Positions 35,133 through 47,145 of a stretch of 64,000 nt of DNA are shown here, in pieces. Position 1 is the first letter of the stretch; every line of letters starts with the position of its first letter. The notes beneath the pieces were generated by a model. The model was not told the origin of the DNA. It saw nothing but the letters and a program-made list of their open reading frames with translations, and ran no database searches. Made by a program: the position numbers and the translations under genes. Source of the stretch: Rhizophlyctis rosea (taxonomy: Eukaryota; Chytridiomycota; Chytridiomycetes; Rhizophlyctidales; Rhizophlyctidaceae); contig JADGJC010000030.1 in the NCBI GenBank assembly GCA_027596075.1, positions 154,297-218,296 on the forward strand, written 5' to 3'.

Positions 35133-35608
35133 GAATGGGTTGGATGCGGGTTTGCGGTTGATGCGCTTGGTCTGTAGTGTTTGTTGCTGTCGTTAGTTTC
35201 GTTAGTGTAGTTTTTGCTGTTATTGTAGTTTTGGCTGTTACTACAAATATTCATCCACGAGCAGTTGATTGGAATGGACTTCATGTGGCGAAGTTCCTGG
35301 ACCATGATGGCATCCGGATGGCTGGGTACCAACCGCAATGCTCGCTGCTCTAGACATTTTTCATACCATTGGTGGGACACTTCGCTGGGTGCTGCCAAAC
35401 TCTGCAAAATGCCGGGGCCCAGGATGGCACATGCATGCCACATTGCACGCGCGACCACTGCGCCACCGGTTTCATTCCCCACAGACCACAGCCTTATGGC
35501 TGGCTCAACAATCCCTTTGCAACCTTCACCTTCATCCCACATTTTCATCGCCTTCAGCAACCAAGCGAAGATCCACTGAAGATAGCCTCGCTTTGCATAG
35601 CACTCTTC
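35129..35608 (-). CDS. Possible minus-strand exon or relic between the Smr genes
   Basis: After a plausible acceptor (TTGTAG, rc at 35609-35614) an open frame runs about 157 codons: YAKRGYLQWIFAWLLKAMK, WYEKCLEQRALRLVPSHPDA, ELRHMKSIPINCSW. The tail from about 35240 down is low-complexity Asn/Thr/Ser and overlaps the stop of the first Smr gene. The front part has a protein-like composition, but two plus-strand frames are open over the same stretch and I could not place upstream exons. It may be a remnant of a displaced gene or chance. Confidence 0.25.
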   Translation of the reverse strand, partial: EECYAKRGYLQWIFAWLLKAMKMWDEGEGCKGIVEPAIRLWSVGNETGGAVVARAMWHACAILGPGILQSLAAPSEVSHQWYEKCLEQRALRLVPSHPDAIMVQELRHMKSIPINCSWMNICSNSQNYNNSKNYTNETNDSNKHYRPSASTANPHPTHS

Positions 35609-35960
35609 CTACAACTTCGGAAACATTTCAAAAGTTGGAACGGCTTGAACTATCGTGTCAGCACTGAGATTTCTGTGCCGAAAAGAAGGTAAAGTCTGAG
35701 TTTGCACATCGCCCCGCACAACTTCACTAACTCTAGCCTGTTCCCTCCCCGACGCCCCCGGCTTGCGCATCCCTTACCTTCGCTGTTTTCCACAGACTTT
35801 GAGTGATAACGCGTTTCACTGGAAGGAACAAAGGTGCACTGGCGCGCCTAGGTGCGATCGACGAAGACGACACACTCATCGGCCTCTCAAAGTTCAACTG
35901 ACTTGGTTGCCGTCATTTTCGCGTCACAGCCATACAAATTCAATCAAACCTTCAGCAACA

Positions 35961-36818
35961 ATGAGCTTGCAGTTGCTATTGGCCTTAGCGCAGGAGGCCG
36001 CAGAGCTGGAGGAACAGCAAGAGCAAGAGGAGATCAACATGCAAATCGCCATGGAGGAATCTATCAAATCGCACGCGGCGCACGTGATTCAACAACGTTC
36101 TGGGCCTAGCACCGCAACTACATTACAACCCGCGTCAGTCTCTCAACAAGTCTCCGATTTTGCTGCGGAATATACAGAAACCATCAAGGGCGGCGAACGA
36201 AAGGCAATCAAGCGGACTTTGAAGAAATCCACCTTCGACGCGTTCCGCCCGGGAAACCCAGAACTCATCACCGACGTCATTAGGAAATACGGAGACTGGT
36301 TGATGGAGCAGGATGCGAAGGACTTGGAGACAGCCCTCAAAGACACTTCTGATCCGACGAAGCAGCAGGACGAGATTTGCCGAATTTGTCGAAGGCGCCT
36401 TCCTCCTCTCTTAACATCATCAACCACAAACAACCAAATCAACAAAGAAAGAAAGAGGTGTAGCCTCCTCATCTTCCACCTGACAAACACTGCCGGTATC
36501 GTCGCCCGACCGTCCTACACGCAAGGTTCCGTCGAATTTGACCTCCACGGCCAGACGGTGCCAGACATCCAATACATCCTCGAAGAGGTTGTCCTACCGG
36601 AAGTGAAAGATCTTGGACACTTTTACTTGATCACCGGCAAGGGGACAAGGAGCACGGATGGGGTATGCGTGATCAAACCGGAAGTGGTGCGCCATCTGGA
36701 GTCGAGGAAGTATGATGTGGAGGTTGACAACGGGAACCCGGGCTTGCTTTTGGTTACTGGGCCGAATGAGAGCGATGTTGGGTGGGAGGAACCGGATGCG
36801 GCGGAGAAGGATTGGTGA
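35961..36818 (+). CDS. Smr-domain protein, downstream copy of a tandem pair
   Basis: This is a single exon of 285 residues from ATG 35961 (MSLQLLLALAQEAAELEEQQ). Residues 18-40 (EEQQEQEEINMQIAMEESIK) contain an acidic-then-A-x-x-x-S helix like a ubiquitin-interacting motif. Residues 100-146 repeat the module of the upstream gene: ALKDTSDPTKQQDEICRICR. Residues 192-266 are an Smr domain with EFDLHGQTVPD, YLITGKGTR and NPGLLLVTGP. The two genes lie in the same orientation 828 bases apart and share all three parts in the same order, so they arose by tandem duplication followed by strong divergence. Function is unknown; ubiquitin binding plus nucleic-acid binding or cleavage is the inference. Confidence 0.82.
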   Translation: MSLQLLLALAQEAAELEEQQEQEEINMQIAMEESIKSHAAHVIQQRSGPSTATTLQPASVSQQVSDFAAEYTETIKGGERKAIKRTLKKSTFDAFRPGNPELITDVIRKYGDWLMEQDAKDLETALKDTSDPTKQQDEICRICRRRLPPLLTSSTTNNQINKERKRCSLLIFHLTNTAGIVARPSYTQGSVEFDLHGQTVPDIQYILEEVVLPEVKDLGHFYLITGKGTRSTDGVCVIKPEVVRHLESRKYDVEVDNGNPGLLLVTGPNESDVGWEEPDAAEKDW

Positions 36819-37224
36819 AAATTCTAGGCCTTGGTCGTTCGAGTATGTGGAGGTGGTTGCAGTCTTTGGTGTGTGTAGCTTTGTTCCCAGACGGGTCAGG
36901 AGGGGTGTTGGGTGGGAGACCGAGATCCGGCAGTGAAAGATTGGCGGCAATTGTAGGCATTATTCAGCAGAGTGTACATGGAGTCAGTTGCAGTTTTTAT
37001 TGTATGTAGTTTTGCAGCATCTGCACGCGGTGATTTTGCAGTCCTATTTTTGTCGTTTTCACGTGTAAATACTGAAATCTGAAGTCCATTCCTTATCATG
37101 TGGCACAGTCGCTGGATGTGATCACGTCCGAATGACCCGGACCAACTGGTCATGACGCCGTTGATGTTTGTTTCCCGCAGCTGACGCTGAACATCTTCAT
37201 CCTGTCAAACCCTAATTTACGGCA
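36819..37224. other. Intergenic spacer upstream of SSNA1
   Basis: These 406 bases lie between two plus-strand genes. No recognisable element or gene is present. Confidence 0.55.
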
Positions 37225-37951
37225 ATGTCCAGGATATCCCCATCAAGCCTGCAGACCTTCAACAACGAACTAGTGAAAGGTATGCCATTGAGTGCGCCAG
37301 CCTGGACATAGCTGGAAAAGCTCCTTTGGAACTAACCCAATCGCACGTTGGACAGGACTCGAAAGCCTTCGCGAGAAGCGCGAGGCGCTAGGTAACGTCA
37401 CTGAAACGCATAACTTCATCTGACATATGTCAACCCTCGCAGCAATCATACTGATCAGAGTGCTCTCCGCCTGCACATACGTGAAATGAACAGCCCTCGA
37501 AATCAGCGCAGAGGAGAGACAGAAGACCGAGCTCGAGAAGCAACTACGGCAATCGACCGATAAGCTTGAGAAACATACTCGGTCTCTTGAGAAAGTAGGT
37601 TTTTATGACTGCTCTTGTCTGAAGCTGTACATCGAGCCAAACGAATATATCTGGATAAGAATAATTTGCATTGCTTAACATTCCGTGTCTTTCTTTGTAT
37701 AGAAGGTCAGAGTCAAACGAGAATACGACAAGTTGATCGATGTAAGCAATCGCACGGTGGTATTTCAGAGAAGCGGATAGTTCCACGCAGTGAAAGACAA
37801 GGCGCTGAAACAACAACATTCACATATTACCACACCACAGGAGACAGAAGATCAATACATGAAACTTGTCGAATCCTCCAAAGTGATTCTCGAACTGCTC
37901 CAGCAAGAATCCCAGAAAATCGTCACGGCCACCAACCTCCCTCCTAGCTGA
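37225..37951 (+). CDS. SSNA1: SSNA1/NA14/DIP13 microtubule-nucleating coiled-coil protein
   Basis: Five small exons (37225-37279, 37356-37391, 37494-37594, 37703-37741, 37841-37951) sum to 342 bases and give 113 residues, close to the family's usual 105-120. The start MSRISPSSLQTFNNELVKGL matches the conserved 'L-Q-x-x-N-N-E-L-V-K' opening. It is followed by EKREAL, the long helix EERQKTELEKQLRQ, then KREYDKLIDETEDQYMKLVE and SSKVILELLQQESQ. SSNA1 forms fibrils that nucleate and branch microtubules and sits at basal bodies and centrosomes (DIP13 in Chlamydomonas). Together with CFAP58 in this window it supports a flagellated life stage. Confidence 0.93.
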
Positions 37952-38285
37952 TAAACCATCACAAAGGAAACAAAAATATGAATATCCGCTGCTGAGCTGG
38001 TTCCGTCATACCGCCCAAGCGGCCTGCATCGCTGAAACGCATTGATGGAAAAAAGCGTTGATCGTGGCGTTGATTATTGATTGTAAATATTTACATTCAT
38101 TTGTATATGTGCCTTGTAACATGGGATGCAATACCCGAATTGTGCTGAAAGGTTCCATGTCGCTCTGCGAATGCGGTCCGTCAACGGTATTCATTACGGC
38201 TATATGTAAACACTTTTTACAGAAATAGACAGCACAAGAAGCTGCCTTATACACATGCTCCACCACGCCTAAGACTCCCGCAGCT
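37952..38285. other. Convergent 3' region
   Basis: This is a 334-base spacer between the SSNA1 stop and the TRAPPC10 stop. Nothing is recognised. Confidence 0.55.
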
Positions 38286-41200
38286 TTACGGCGCAGCAGG
38301 TGTAACTTCCACCCTGTTAACCAATCTCGAATGATCCTTTTCTCCACCGGACACCTTGAGATTCATCGTTCGGTTCTGCCGAAAATCAACATCTTTGATA
38401 AAGCTCCACGGGGACTGGACGTTAGGCTGAATTGTCACATGCTCCGCCGCATTCCCATGCTCCAAGCACACCGCACTGGCCGGAACATCAATCTTATGCA
38501 GCTTCATCACGACGTGAGGAAGCAATATGCGGCCAGCGATCAGTGCGACGAGGTTGATGGGTATCCGTATGGGATCGTCCGTCGGCTGCAACGATGATGG
38601 TTATGAGGTCGTTCAGCCGAAAACGGAAACTGGGGAGAAACCTGCCTTGATATTGAGCACCCCTCGTTTCCTTCCCGAGACCATCCACGTATCGTAATCC
38701 ACGTCCAAATCATAGGATATGCGTAGTCCGGATTGGGCAAATGAAGGGTCCCAAGTTGCTATTCTTACTATTATCTCATATGGAGACGCTTCACCCACGC
38801 GACCATCTTGATACCGGACCTTCTCGGACTGAGCTACCGGTGAGGCAGGTCGGACGTCCGCGGTAATAATTGCCTAACGGTAGTGCGTTAGCCAATGCAC
38901 AGCGGAAACGGGCAAAATCTGATGCAAACCTTTGGCACAGGCGGTTCGAGGCGGAAAATTAGTGTCCTACTGCGTACTGAGATTTCTTGTTTCACGTCCA
39001 CATCTTTTGCACCATGTAACGTCTAAGGGGAGAAATAGCATCATCGTAAATATCCAACCAACCAAAAAACGACACCGCCCAGCGCATTACCTTCTGCACA
39101 GCCTCCACCACACTCCAAAGTTGATCAACCACCGCAATTTCCTCATTATTTCCCACCGCCTGTCTCAGAACAGATGCATCTACTCCCTCCACCGCCATCT
39201 CCCCAAGCATGGCGTACTTAATTCCATCGATACGTGCCGTAATGTGCTCCCGAACAAAATGTGCTATGAAGCCCCGGTAGTGTACAATATCTCGTGACTG
39301 CAGTTCTTTCAGCAGTCGTTCTTGCACGAATTGGTCGATCTCTGAAATAACATTGGGGTCAATGATTATGTCTAAGAAATTGCATTGTGATGGCGTCCTC
39401 ACCGTCCGCGACAGAGTGGTATCTGACTGTGAATTGTAGCGTCGAACCGTCGGCGCTATTTCTTGAAGGGGTAGCTAGCGGAATTCTATCAGCTTCCTGT
39501 TGATTTTCACTATATCCAATGCACTCACCAGACGCATCCGATGATTGTGCTTTGGTTCTATACAACAGAGACATCTCTTGACTTTTGAACAAGGTCTAGC
39601 AAAGTTCTTTAGTTACGAAGCGTAATGCATCTGGCAGTCGCCTTACCGTGCTCTCAAAAGGCACCAACTCCTTGCACTCCACTGATGCCGTTGATGGCAA
39701 ATCAATACTTGTTACTCGCACAGGCACTTCATCCGTTGCGGAAACGGCGAATTGCACAAGGGTACTAGATGCAACAGTTGAGCACCAAGATGGGAAGAGG
39801 TCGAATATGAAAATCAACGGACCTTGAGTTCACATTGAAAACGGAATGTGCGATTTGCAATGGCAGAGGCAAACGAACCGTCTCCGTCGTGCCATGCAGT
39901 CGCCTTCTGTCGTCTCCGGTGGTATAATGCATCACCAATTTCACCTGGTTTCCCCGTGGTGACTATTAGAGTGTGGTGACGTAAGAAAGAAAGCATTGAT
40001 TACCTTCAGCTGATCTACAGGTCCTTTCGCGGCATCTACTGTGAAAGGAACCAGAAACTCCAACGTTTCATCTTCATGACAACTGGGTAGAACGATGCGG
40101 CCATCTGCACTATCGATGGTGCGCTCACGAGCTATACCGGAGTCATCTGGTTGGTGAACCTGTTAGCTTAAAGTTCGTGACAAGAAGAGTGATCACTTGG
40201 CTCCTAGGTACCTCCATGTGAAATGGTTTTGAACGCGACAGACTTCGTAGCAGGAAGCGTAAATCCGGAAAGTGGGATCAAATGCAAAGTGCCACTTTTC
40301 AGGTTGTTGTGCCCAGTGTGAACGCGTACTACAAATGATGTGATGCTCTCGCCGAAAATGGCTGCATGTCATTAGAAAAATGTTTCTGTTTGATAAACCA
40401 AAACAGCCCACCTTGGTCAGGTGTTGCCACGTGCAGTTGTAACGATGTGGCTCGCTCCCCGATAGAAAAGCCAGCTTTACGTCGTCGGTCCCGCAAGATG
40501 TAACGGAACTGGAGTTTCCCTACTTGCAGCTTGAGGCGATCAGGCCGATATTCGCCGGGCACAGCCGTCCGCTGTTCAGAAGTGTCAGTACACTTCAATG
40601 TGATAAAAAAGGCCTACTGCACGTGAATAAGCTAGCTACCTCGCCTTTCAATTCGATAGTATTGGATCCAGTTTGAAGCACCAGATCTGTCGAGACACAT
40701 CTAAACTCATTCCCCTCACCTCCTGACAGCACGAGGTTGATTTGATCCAAATGGAATGCCTGACTGACGCATGAGCAGAAGAATCTCTCAAAATGAGTGC
40801 ATCAACCTTACCTTTGGAAGGTTATTCTGAACGGCCAACAGTACCACCACCCCATCGTCATCTCCAATTCTGTCCATAAGTTTCGTAACCTCGATGTGGA
40901 AAATGCTATCATTTTCTCTGACCAACCCTGCTTCCGTCGTCAGCACCCATCAATTTTGAACACGAGAACCCAACCCCTACCATTTTCCATCTTTTTAGCA
41001 ATCTCAGCTATATCGTCCACGTACTGTTGGACCTGCTCGGGCTCCAACAACGACGGATTCGCTGCAAGATATAGACACGATTCCACATATCGCGTCAACT
41101 GTCCCAATTGCTTCTGGCAATCAGAGAGCTTCTCTAGAACAATGGCGTCCAGGTCGAACCACCCATTCTCCGAATATCTGTAAACCATCGTCTCCCACAT

Positions 41201-43248
41201 CTCCGCGGCTTCCTGAAGCCGCTTGCGGATGCTGCCGCAGGTGGGACGCCATCAGTGACATGATTATCGATATCAGATTCACTTTGACTTACTAGTGCAA
41301 TGTTGCAATATCACTGTTCATTAGCCACATGGAGCGGACGCGGCCACTGGATTCGAAGCACTTGACGGCACGGCGGGTAATTCTCTGCGAAACTTTGTCA
41401 AATATGCAGATCCACATGGGTGCAAGTCCATCAACGAACCATGTAAAGATCATCAAAAGCCGCTTCAGACTCTAACCCCGTCTTCAGTTCGTCGTTGCTT
41501 AGTGCTGACGCCGAATCCTTTTCCGCTTGCCATATTGCTGCGATGTCTTTGGTGGGCAAACTCGCATGCGTAGAGTATGGCAGCAATCCCTTCGCCACTC
41601 CGAGGGCATCCAACTAATATAATAAAGTAAGTACACATACGAAGGATACAAGTTGTATGATGTCACCTGCGTCCGGGCCTGTTGCAGCAAATCTGCCTTC
41701 AAGCCTTCATAAATCTTCATGGATTCCGGAGAGAGAGCAATGCTCGCAACCAGTTCGTCTGTATGGCTGATGACGCTCAAACTCGATGAATACACCCAGC
41801 TCTCGCAAAAATGGGGTACCAGTGTTGCCTGTGGAGCTAGCAATGAATATAAGTGTTACGAGCGGCTTTACCCAAATCACTTACTGGATGCTCTTGGATT
41901 GTGCGAGCCATTTGCGTGATGAAAAGCTTGGCACGCTGACACATGGCAAGAGGCTGCTCCAACTTCATCAAAAGTGTCTGTTGTCTACCGAATAGATATA
42001 TTCGGAAATCGAAAATTGTGATGGCATTCTGCATGATCGCCTCTCGGTAGGGTTTTGATCGCAGGTTCAAAATATCGGCACTATCGTCGCCAGGGTCCTT
42101 TCCACCGAATGCAGAGAACCATGGCGCGCCTTGCTCTGGAATCTGTAATGGTTGGTACTCATTTTGCGGAGGGAGTTGTTTAAGTTATCGAGTTAACATA
42201 CCGGCCAGGGTCTGAAAGAATGCTGCCTCCAGCTCATCATATACCATGAGCGCTTCATCGGGCAAATTCATCATTTCGTACGTTAGAGCGAGACCTTCCT
42301 GCGCATGCACATGTCAGTGTTGTGGTGCCCTGCTGCATGCAGTCATTTCCATAGTAACCTTCATGGTGAAATATTGACAATAGTTCCACCCGGGTAGTAG
42401 TCTTTGCTGGTCCAATCGACGGGTATCTTCGTCATATTGCACGATCGTTTGATTGAAGCTCGACAGAATTCCCTCCCGAATTTGTAGAAACAGTTCCGAC
42501 CAGGATTCCGCACTTTTGGCTTCGTCTGCTGAAAGCTTCAACCGGAAACATCTACTCCGATTGTAATTACGATGTATGACTAAGTGGCCTTTTCCGTGCA
42601 ATGCAAAAAGCGCACCTTTCCTTTTTGGTGTTGAAGTCCGACTTCAACTTCTCATACACGTTGCCACCAATGCCACCAATGTTCAAGAGGCGCCCAGCCC
42701 GTCCGCGTGAATCATTCCCTGTTACATACAAAATGAACCACTCTTGATTCTTTTTGTTGTTGACGACATTCACCCAATCTTGAATCTGTTTCTTGACGGT
42801 ATTACGATACGCGTCGTTGTCCTGTCATCGCAGATCGGGCGCGTATAGGTCAATATTCGGCCATCGTGTATTTTCCCCGCGGTATTGGACCCCTGTCCTT
42901 ATGACACTCACATCACAGCTAACAAGATATATGTGCAAGAAATATGGCGTAAAGTACAACATGCCAGGCATGACTTTAGGAAACATATCCACTGAGAAAC
43001 GTCTCACTTCCACATCCAAAATGGGGATGTTCCGGGCGGCGTTGGTATTTGCACGGCCAGAGCCTGCCACCGGATTTTGCCAAACAACATTCCGTAATGG
43101 AAGACGGTTATTGAAGTCTTCAGAAATTGTTGGCCATATCTGATACTCGTCCGCGTCTACGCGTTCATGTGTTAGAAAGCGATCCACTGGACTTGACAGT
43201 TTGCACCTTGCACCTACAAGTTACAACTACTTTCTTGGCGTCACTCAT
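38286..43248 (-). CDS. TRAPPC10: TRAPPII subunit TRAPPC10/Trs130
   Basis: This is a long gene with about 20 exons on the minus strand. It begins MSDAKKVVVTC at 43248, an intron follows, then EYQIWPTISEDFNNRLPLRN. Recognisable blocks in order are QEWFILYVTGN, ESWSELFLQIREGILSSFNQ, LLPGWNYCQYFTMKEGLAL, IFDFRIYLFGRQQTLLMKLE, CFESSGRVRSMWL, and AAEMWETMVYRYSENGWFDL with EKLSDCQKQLGQLTRYVESC. These match the TRAPPC10 helical core (G-R-x-R-S...A-E-x-Q-K-x-L-G-Q). The C-terminal third is beta-rich with many short exons and ends RVEVTPAAP. Trs130/TRAPPC10 is a scaffold subunit of TRAPPII, which activates Rab11/Ypt31 (Rab1 in some species) at the late Golgi. The complex's function would connect with the golgin earlier in the window. 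Not all exon boundaries were resolved. Confidence 0.85.
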
Positions 43249-43932
43249 TGCGTGAGCACATATATAGGCTAAGTATCTAGAAGGGCTATTTCCTGCACCA
43301 CTGGGGCTGCCCGAAGCTCATAGACTTCACACAGTCTCTACAATCGGGCACAAGATTGAAAACTGCAGTGGTGGCCAAACTCCCAACGCGGATGGTTGGG
43401 TGATAGTAAACTAACGACGAGCGCGGGAACAGCAGTGTTACCCCAAGGTCTGATCTATAGGGATCGGAAACGGTTGGTGGGCGTTCAGAACTTTCTGACT
43501 GCTAGGAAGGCCGATTAGACGAAAGGTTTCTTGGGAGTCGAGATTTGTGTTGGAAGGGATGTGTTGCAACTTTCGGAAGGAGGAGCCGCGCCTTGCACAT
43601 GGTTTTATCAATGATCGCGTCAGTGATCGCATTCACCACCAAATAAGCCAAGTATGGCCGTTGGAAATGGCTTGTATGTTTGAGAAATATTGGGGCTTTC
43701 AACTACCATTTTTGAATAAATGGTTGAGCCATTCAGACCCTGCAAATCACTAACGCGAAGTGACGCCGACCACGTACCAATTTTTGCAAGCAGCTTGGGT
43801 GTTCAACTTCCATTCAACTTCTTCTCATCTCTTCATTTGTCGGAAATATTTGGAGAAGATAACTTAGATAGCATACGGTGTTGCTGCTCAACAACCAGAG
43901 CACCACCGTCTTTAGATCTTCTCATAGCCAGC
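43249..43932. other. Divergent promoter region
   Basis: These 684 bases lie between the TRAPPC10 start and the chosen start of the F-box-like gene. An in-frame upstream ATG at 43720 would lengthen that protein by 71 residues, but the added sequence has no domain character. No other element is seen. Confidence 0.45.
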
Positions 43933-45105
43933 ATGGTGGAAGTGGAGGGAACGGACGCCGTGACGTCCGATGAGCCTGTGGTGCTGAAAGGCCGACCGAT
44001 CCCCGCTCTGCCAGTACTTCCACTCGAACTGTGGACGGCTATCCTTGCACTTACCCCCTCTCCTTGGAACATAATCACAGCAAACCGATCGTTTTATGAA
44101 AACATCTACAAAAACGGCCGGAACTGGTCCCTCTACTTGCGCAACCGTTTCGGAAAGGCTCTGCCGGTGTTCCAGAACTGTCCAAAGCTCCGCGAGGCCC
44201 TAACTCCCTTGGTATCCGATTCCCTTCTTACCCCGAAGCCCATCCTCCCCCGCCTATGCGTCCAGAGAGTCTTTCGAGAAGCTTCCCAGTTACACCCCCA
44301 GGCTGTCGCCCTCATCCTCGCTTGGGGCAATTCTCTGTACGGCACCCGGTGCCAACCGACCGACAACGACGTCCAAAAATTTACAAAATCCACTCAACAA
44401 ATGAACATGCACCACAACGACCCTCTCCACATCCGCATCCTTTCCGTCCACATCGATCAATTCAAGTTCTTCCTCCTTCCAAATACCGATCTGCTTGAAG
44501 CTGTGGCCGACGTTTTGACTAAATGCAGCAGACCAATGATTGGTTTCCTGGACACCATTGCCGGCAACGGACTTAAAATACGCGAAGTTCAACCTTACAT
44601 CAACGGCTACACCACCATCAAAGCCCTCAACAAGCTCCGAACCTTCTACATCGAGAATCATAAGAATGTTTCCGCTGTGAAAAGCTACCTCGATTGGTTC
44701 TACTACCACGGGTTCATGCACATACCCGACTTCTACTTCCAAAACCCCATCGTCCCGCTGGCGACGAATCACGACTACTTCCTTGACGACAGACGCCTCC
44801 AGAAAACGTTTCAAGGATTTAGATCTCGGAATGACTGGAATTCCTACGTTACGTACAAAGCCCTCTCCACCGTCCGATTTTTCGTCCCCATCGAGCACCA
44901 GAAGGACCTCATGGATTGGTTCTATACCCACGGCTTCCCATTGACAACAAAGGCCGTCGACTTGTACTTAGACTATGTCATTGGGATCAACAATTTCAAG
45001 GACGCGCGGAGGTACCGCGCTATCGTGAAGGATTCGGACTTTTTGAGGGCGCATGTTCCCAATGAGGTTCTTGAGGAGTTGGCGAGGAAGACAGAGAAGC
45101 CTTGA
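43933..45105 (+). CDS. F-box-like protein with helical repeats, function unknown
   Basis: This is a single exon of 390 residues from Met 43933 (MVEVEGTDAVTSDEPVV). Residues 27-60 (ALPVLPLELWTAILALTPSP then W) resemble an F-box: L-P-L-E-L-W-x-x-I-L. The rest consists of helical stretches such as LLEAVADVLTKCSRPMIGFL and two related segments, SYLDWFYYHGFMHIPDFYF and DLMDWFYTHGFPLTTKAVDL, which share a DWFYxHGF motif. Such F-box plus repeat proteins are abundant in chytrids and would hand substrates to an SCF ubiquitin ligase. The target is unknown. Codon use is C-rich at third positions, unlike its neighbours, consistent with high expression or different origin. Confidence 0.65.
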   Translation: MVEVEGTDAVTSDEPVVLKGRPIPALPVLPLELWTAILALTPSPWNIITANRSFYENIYKNGRNWSLYLRNRFGKALPVFQNCPKLREALTPLVSDSLLTPKPILPRLCVQRVFREASQLHPQAVALILAWGNSLYGTRCQPTDNDVQKFTKSTQQMNMHHNDPLHIRILSVHIDQFKFFLLPNTDLLEAVADVLTKCSRPMIGFLDTIAGNGLKIREVQPYINGYTTIKALNKLRTFYIENHKNVSAVKSYLDWFYYHGFMHIPDFYFQNPIVPLATNHDYFLDDRRLQKTFQGFRSRNDWNSYVTYKALSTVRFFVPIEHQKDLMDWFYTHGFPLTTKAVDLYLDYVIGINNFKDARRYRAIVKDSDFLRAHVPNEVLEELARKTEKP

Positions 45106-45818
45106 AAGGTGTGTGCGCTCGCATATAATGTGAGGTTCCCTGCATGAGATTTACCATCTCTGCAATGTAATTTCTGTTCCAATAGGTCCCTAATCACATC
45201 ATCACCGCTTTCCACCGCAACCGTGCCATCCCTGCATGTGCATCTTGCTCATCGCCAAACCATAGGAGGGACAGAAAGTTTTTGATTTGGGACTATGATA
45301 AACAAAGTTTAGGGGCCCGCATTGACTGCGTAGAGATTTTGGTAATATTTTGGTCGGAGGGATGTTTAGGCAACATGCAATATGCCCACGTATCTAGCGG
45401 ACGATGTATGGGAAGTGGTCAATCATTTCACATGTATCATCATGATAATGATAGTTTACACGGAGGATCTGGCAGTCGATGTTTGCAGAGGGCTGGAGTT
45501 GTACCCTGGGCCTTTGGTGGACGCTCGAGAGTGTGGATTTTACTAGGCTTCCGCCGACCAACGTCCATTGTTTCTGGCATGACGCATTTGTTCATATGCA
45601 TTGAAGTACAATACAAAACAAACTGAAGTCTCAGTCTGCATTCAACACACATTCTTCAATTGTGGAAACCATAGTTTAAATTTAGAATCACATTCCAACC
45701 GACTGCAGCCTGTTCCAACTTCCCGCCCACAACTTGGCAGACTCCACTCTTCCCAAGACCCCTCTCCACAAAATAGACTCCGACCAGCAACTCACACCTA
45801 CATCATCCACCCTCGAAA
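45106..45818. other. Intergenic spacer upstream of Gtr1
   Basis: In 713 bases between two plus-strand genes, I see no gene, RNA or repeat. A C/T-rich tract precedes the Gtr1 start, as is usual for fungal promoters. Confidence 0.5.
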
Positions 45819-47145
45819 ATGAAGAAGAAGGTAAACTCAACGTTGCCCACAGCTGTTTCCCATCTCTCAACCGTAGTGCAGGTGCTATTGATGGGCAAGA
45901 GCGGGTCGGGCAAAACGTCGATGAGGTCGATAATCTTCGCAAACTACATAGCGCGCGATACTCGACGTCTTGGGGCGACGAGTGCGTATTGTTTTTCACT
46001 TACTGATGCAGACATAGCGCTGAGCCGTCTTTTGTAGTCGACGTCGAACACTCACACGTGCGCTTTCTGGGAAACTTGGTCCTCAACTTGTGGGACTGTG
46101 GAGGGTATGCTGCCGCCACTTTGGAGGCCCTTTTCCAACGGGAAGTGACTAACTCTGTTCGTTTGTCACTAGGCAAGAAGTCTTCATGGAAAACTACATC
46201 GCATCACAAAGGGATCACATCTTCCGGAACGTCGAAGTCTTGATTTACGTATTCGATATCGAGTCGCGAGAGTTCGAGAAGGATATGCACTACTATCAAT
46301 CATGTCTGGAAGCAATACTGCAAAACTCCAAAGACGCGAGAATATTCTGTCTTATTCATAAGATGGACTTGGTGCAGGAGGATCAGAGAGAAGCTGTGAG
46401 TGGTGGAGATAGGCGATTTGACTTCAACTGGTGTGCGCGAGGCTTACCATGTCTCATGCAAACCTTAGCTCTTCAAAGAACGGGAAGCGGAGTTGATCCG
46501 GAGGTCACTACCACTATCCATCACGGCTTTCAAAACGTCCATTTGGGACGAAACGCTGTATAAGGTTGGCTATAGACATACCTCCTTGTCCCAGATATCC
46601 TCTTACTAACCCTCACATCAGGCATGGTCATCAATTGTTTACTCCCTAATACCCAACGTCAGACTCCTCGAAACCCATCTCGCAAACTTCTGCAAAATCT
46701 GCGAAGCAGACGAAGTCGTCCTATTCGAGAGAACAACCTTCCTAGTCATTTCTCACACAACACAAAAGGCACATGCAGACATTCATCGCTTTGAGAAGAT
46801 TAGCAATATTGTTAAACAATTCAAGTTGAGCTGCGGGTATGTTCTTCGTTGGAGCTGTAGAGATTGAGGGTTTCAGCTGATTATGCTCTTGTAGGAAATC
46901 GCAATCCCAATTCTCAAGAATGGAAGTGCGGAATGCGCAGTTCTCAGCGTTTGTGGACGTCCTAACGCCGAACACATATGTCATGGTGATCATGTCTGAT
47001 TCGAGCATTCGTAAGTGAGGGTGACTTGCCATGCGTCTTTCCGCCTTCTAAAATTCCCTTCACAGAATCTGCCGCAACTCTCATGAACATTGGAGCGGCA
47101 CGCGGTCATTTCGAGAGAATCGAACAGGGCCAATTGATCAAATGA
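45819..47145 (+). CDS. GTR1: Rag GTPase Gtr1/RagA
   Basis: Eight exons can be joined. The first holds only MKKK, then [19 protein letters not shown] (P-loop GKSGSGKTS), [20 protein letters not shown] across an intron, LNLWDCGG then [19 protein letters not shown] (switch II), [12 protein letters not shown] (the Rag-type HKMD in place of NKxD), [17 protein letters not shown], and SMEVRN/roadblock-like C-terminal blocks ending IEQGQLIK. Gtr1/RagA pairs with Gtr2/RagC on the vacuole and tells TORC1 about amino acids. The protein of about 305 residues is very highly conserved and appears intact. A functional link to the nitrogen-type GATA factor in this window is biological plausibility only. Confidence 0.96.
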
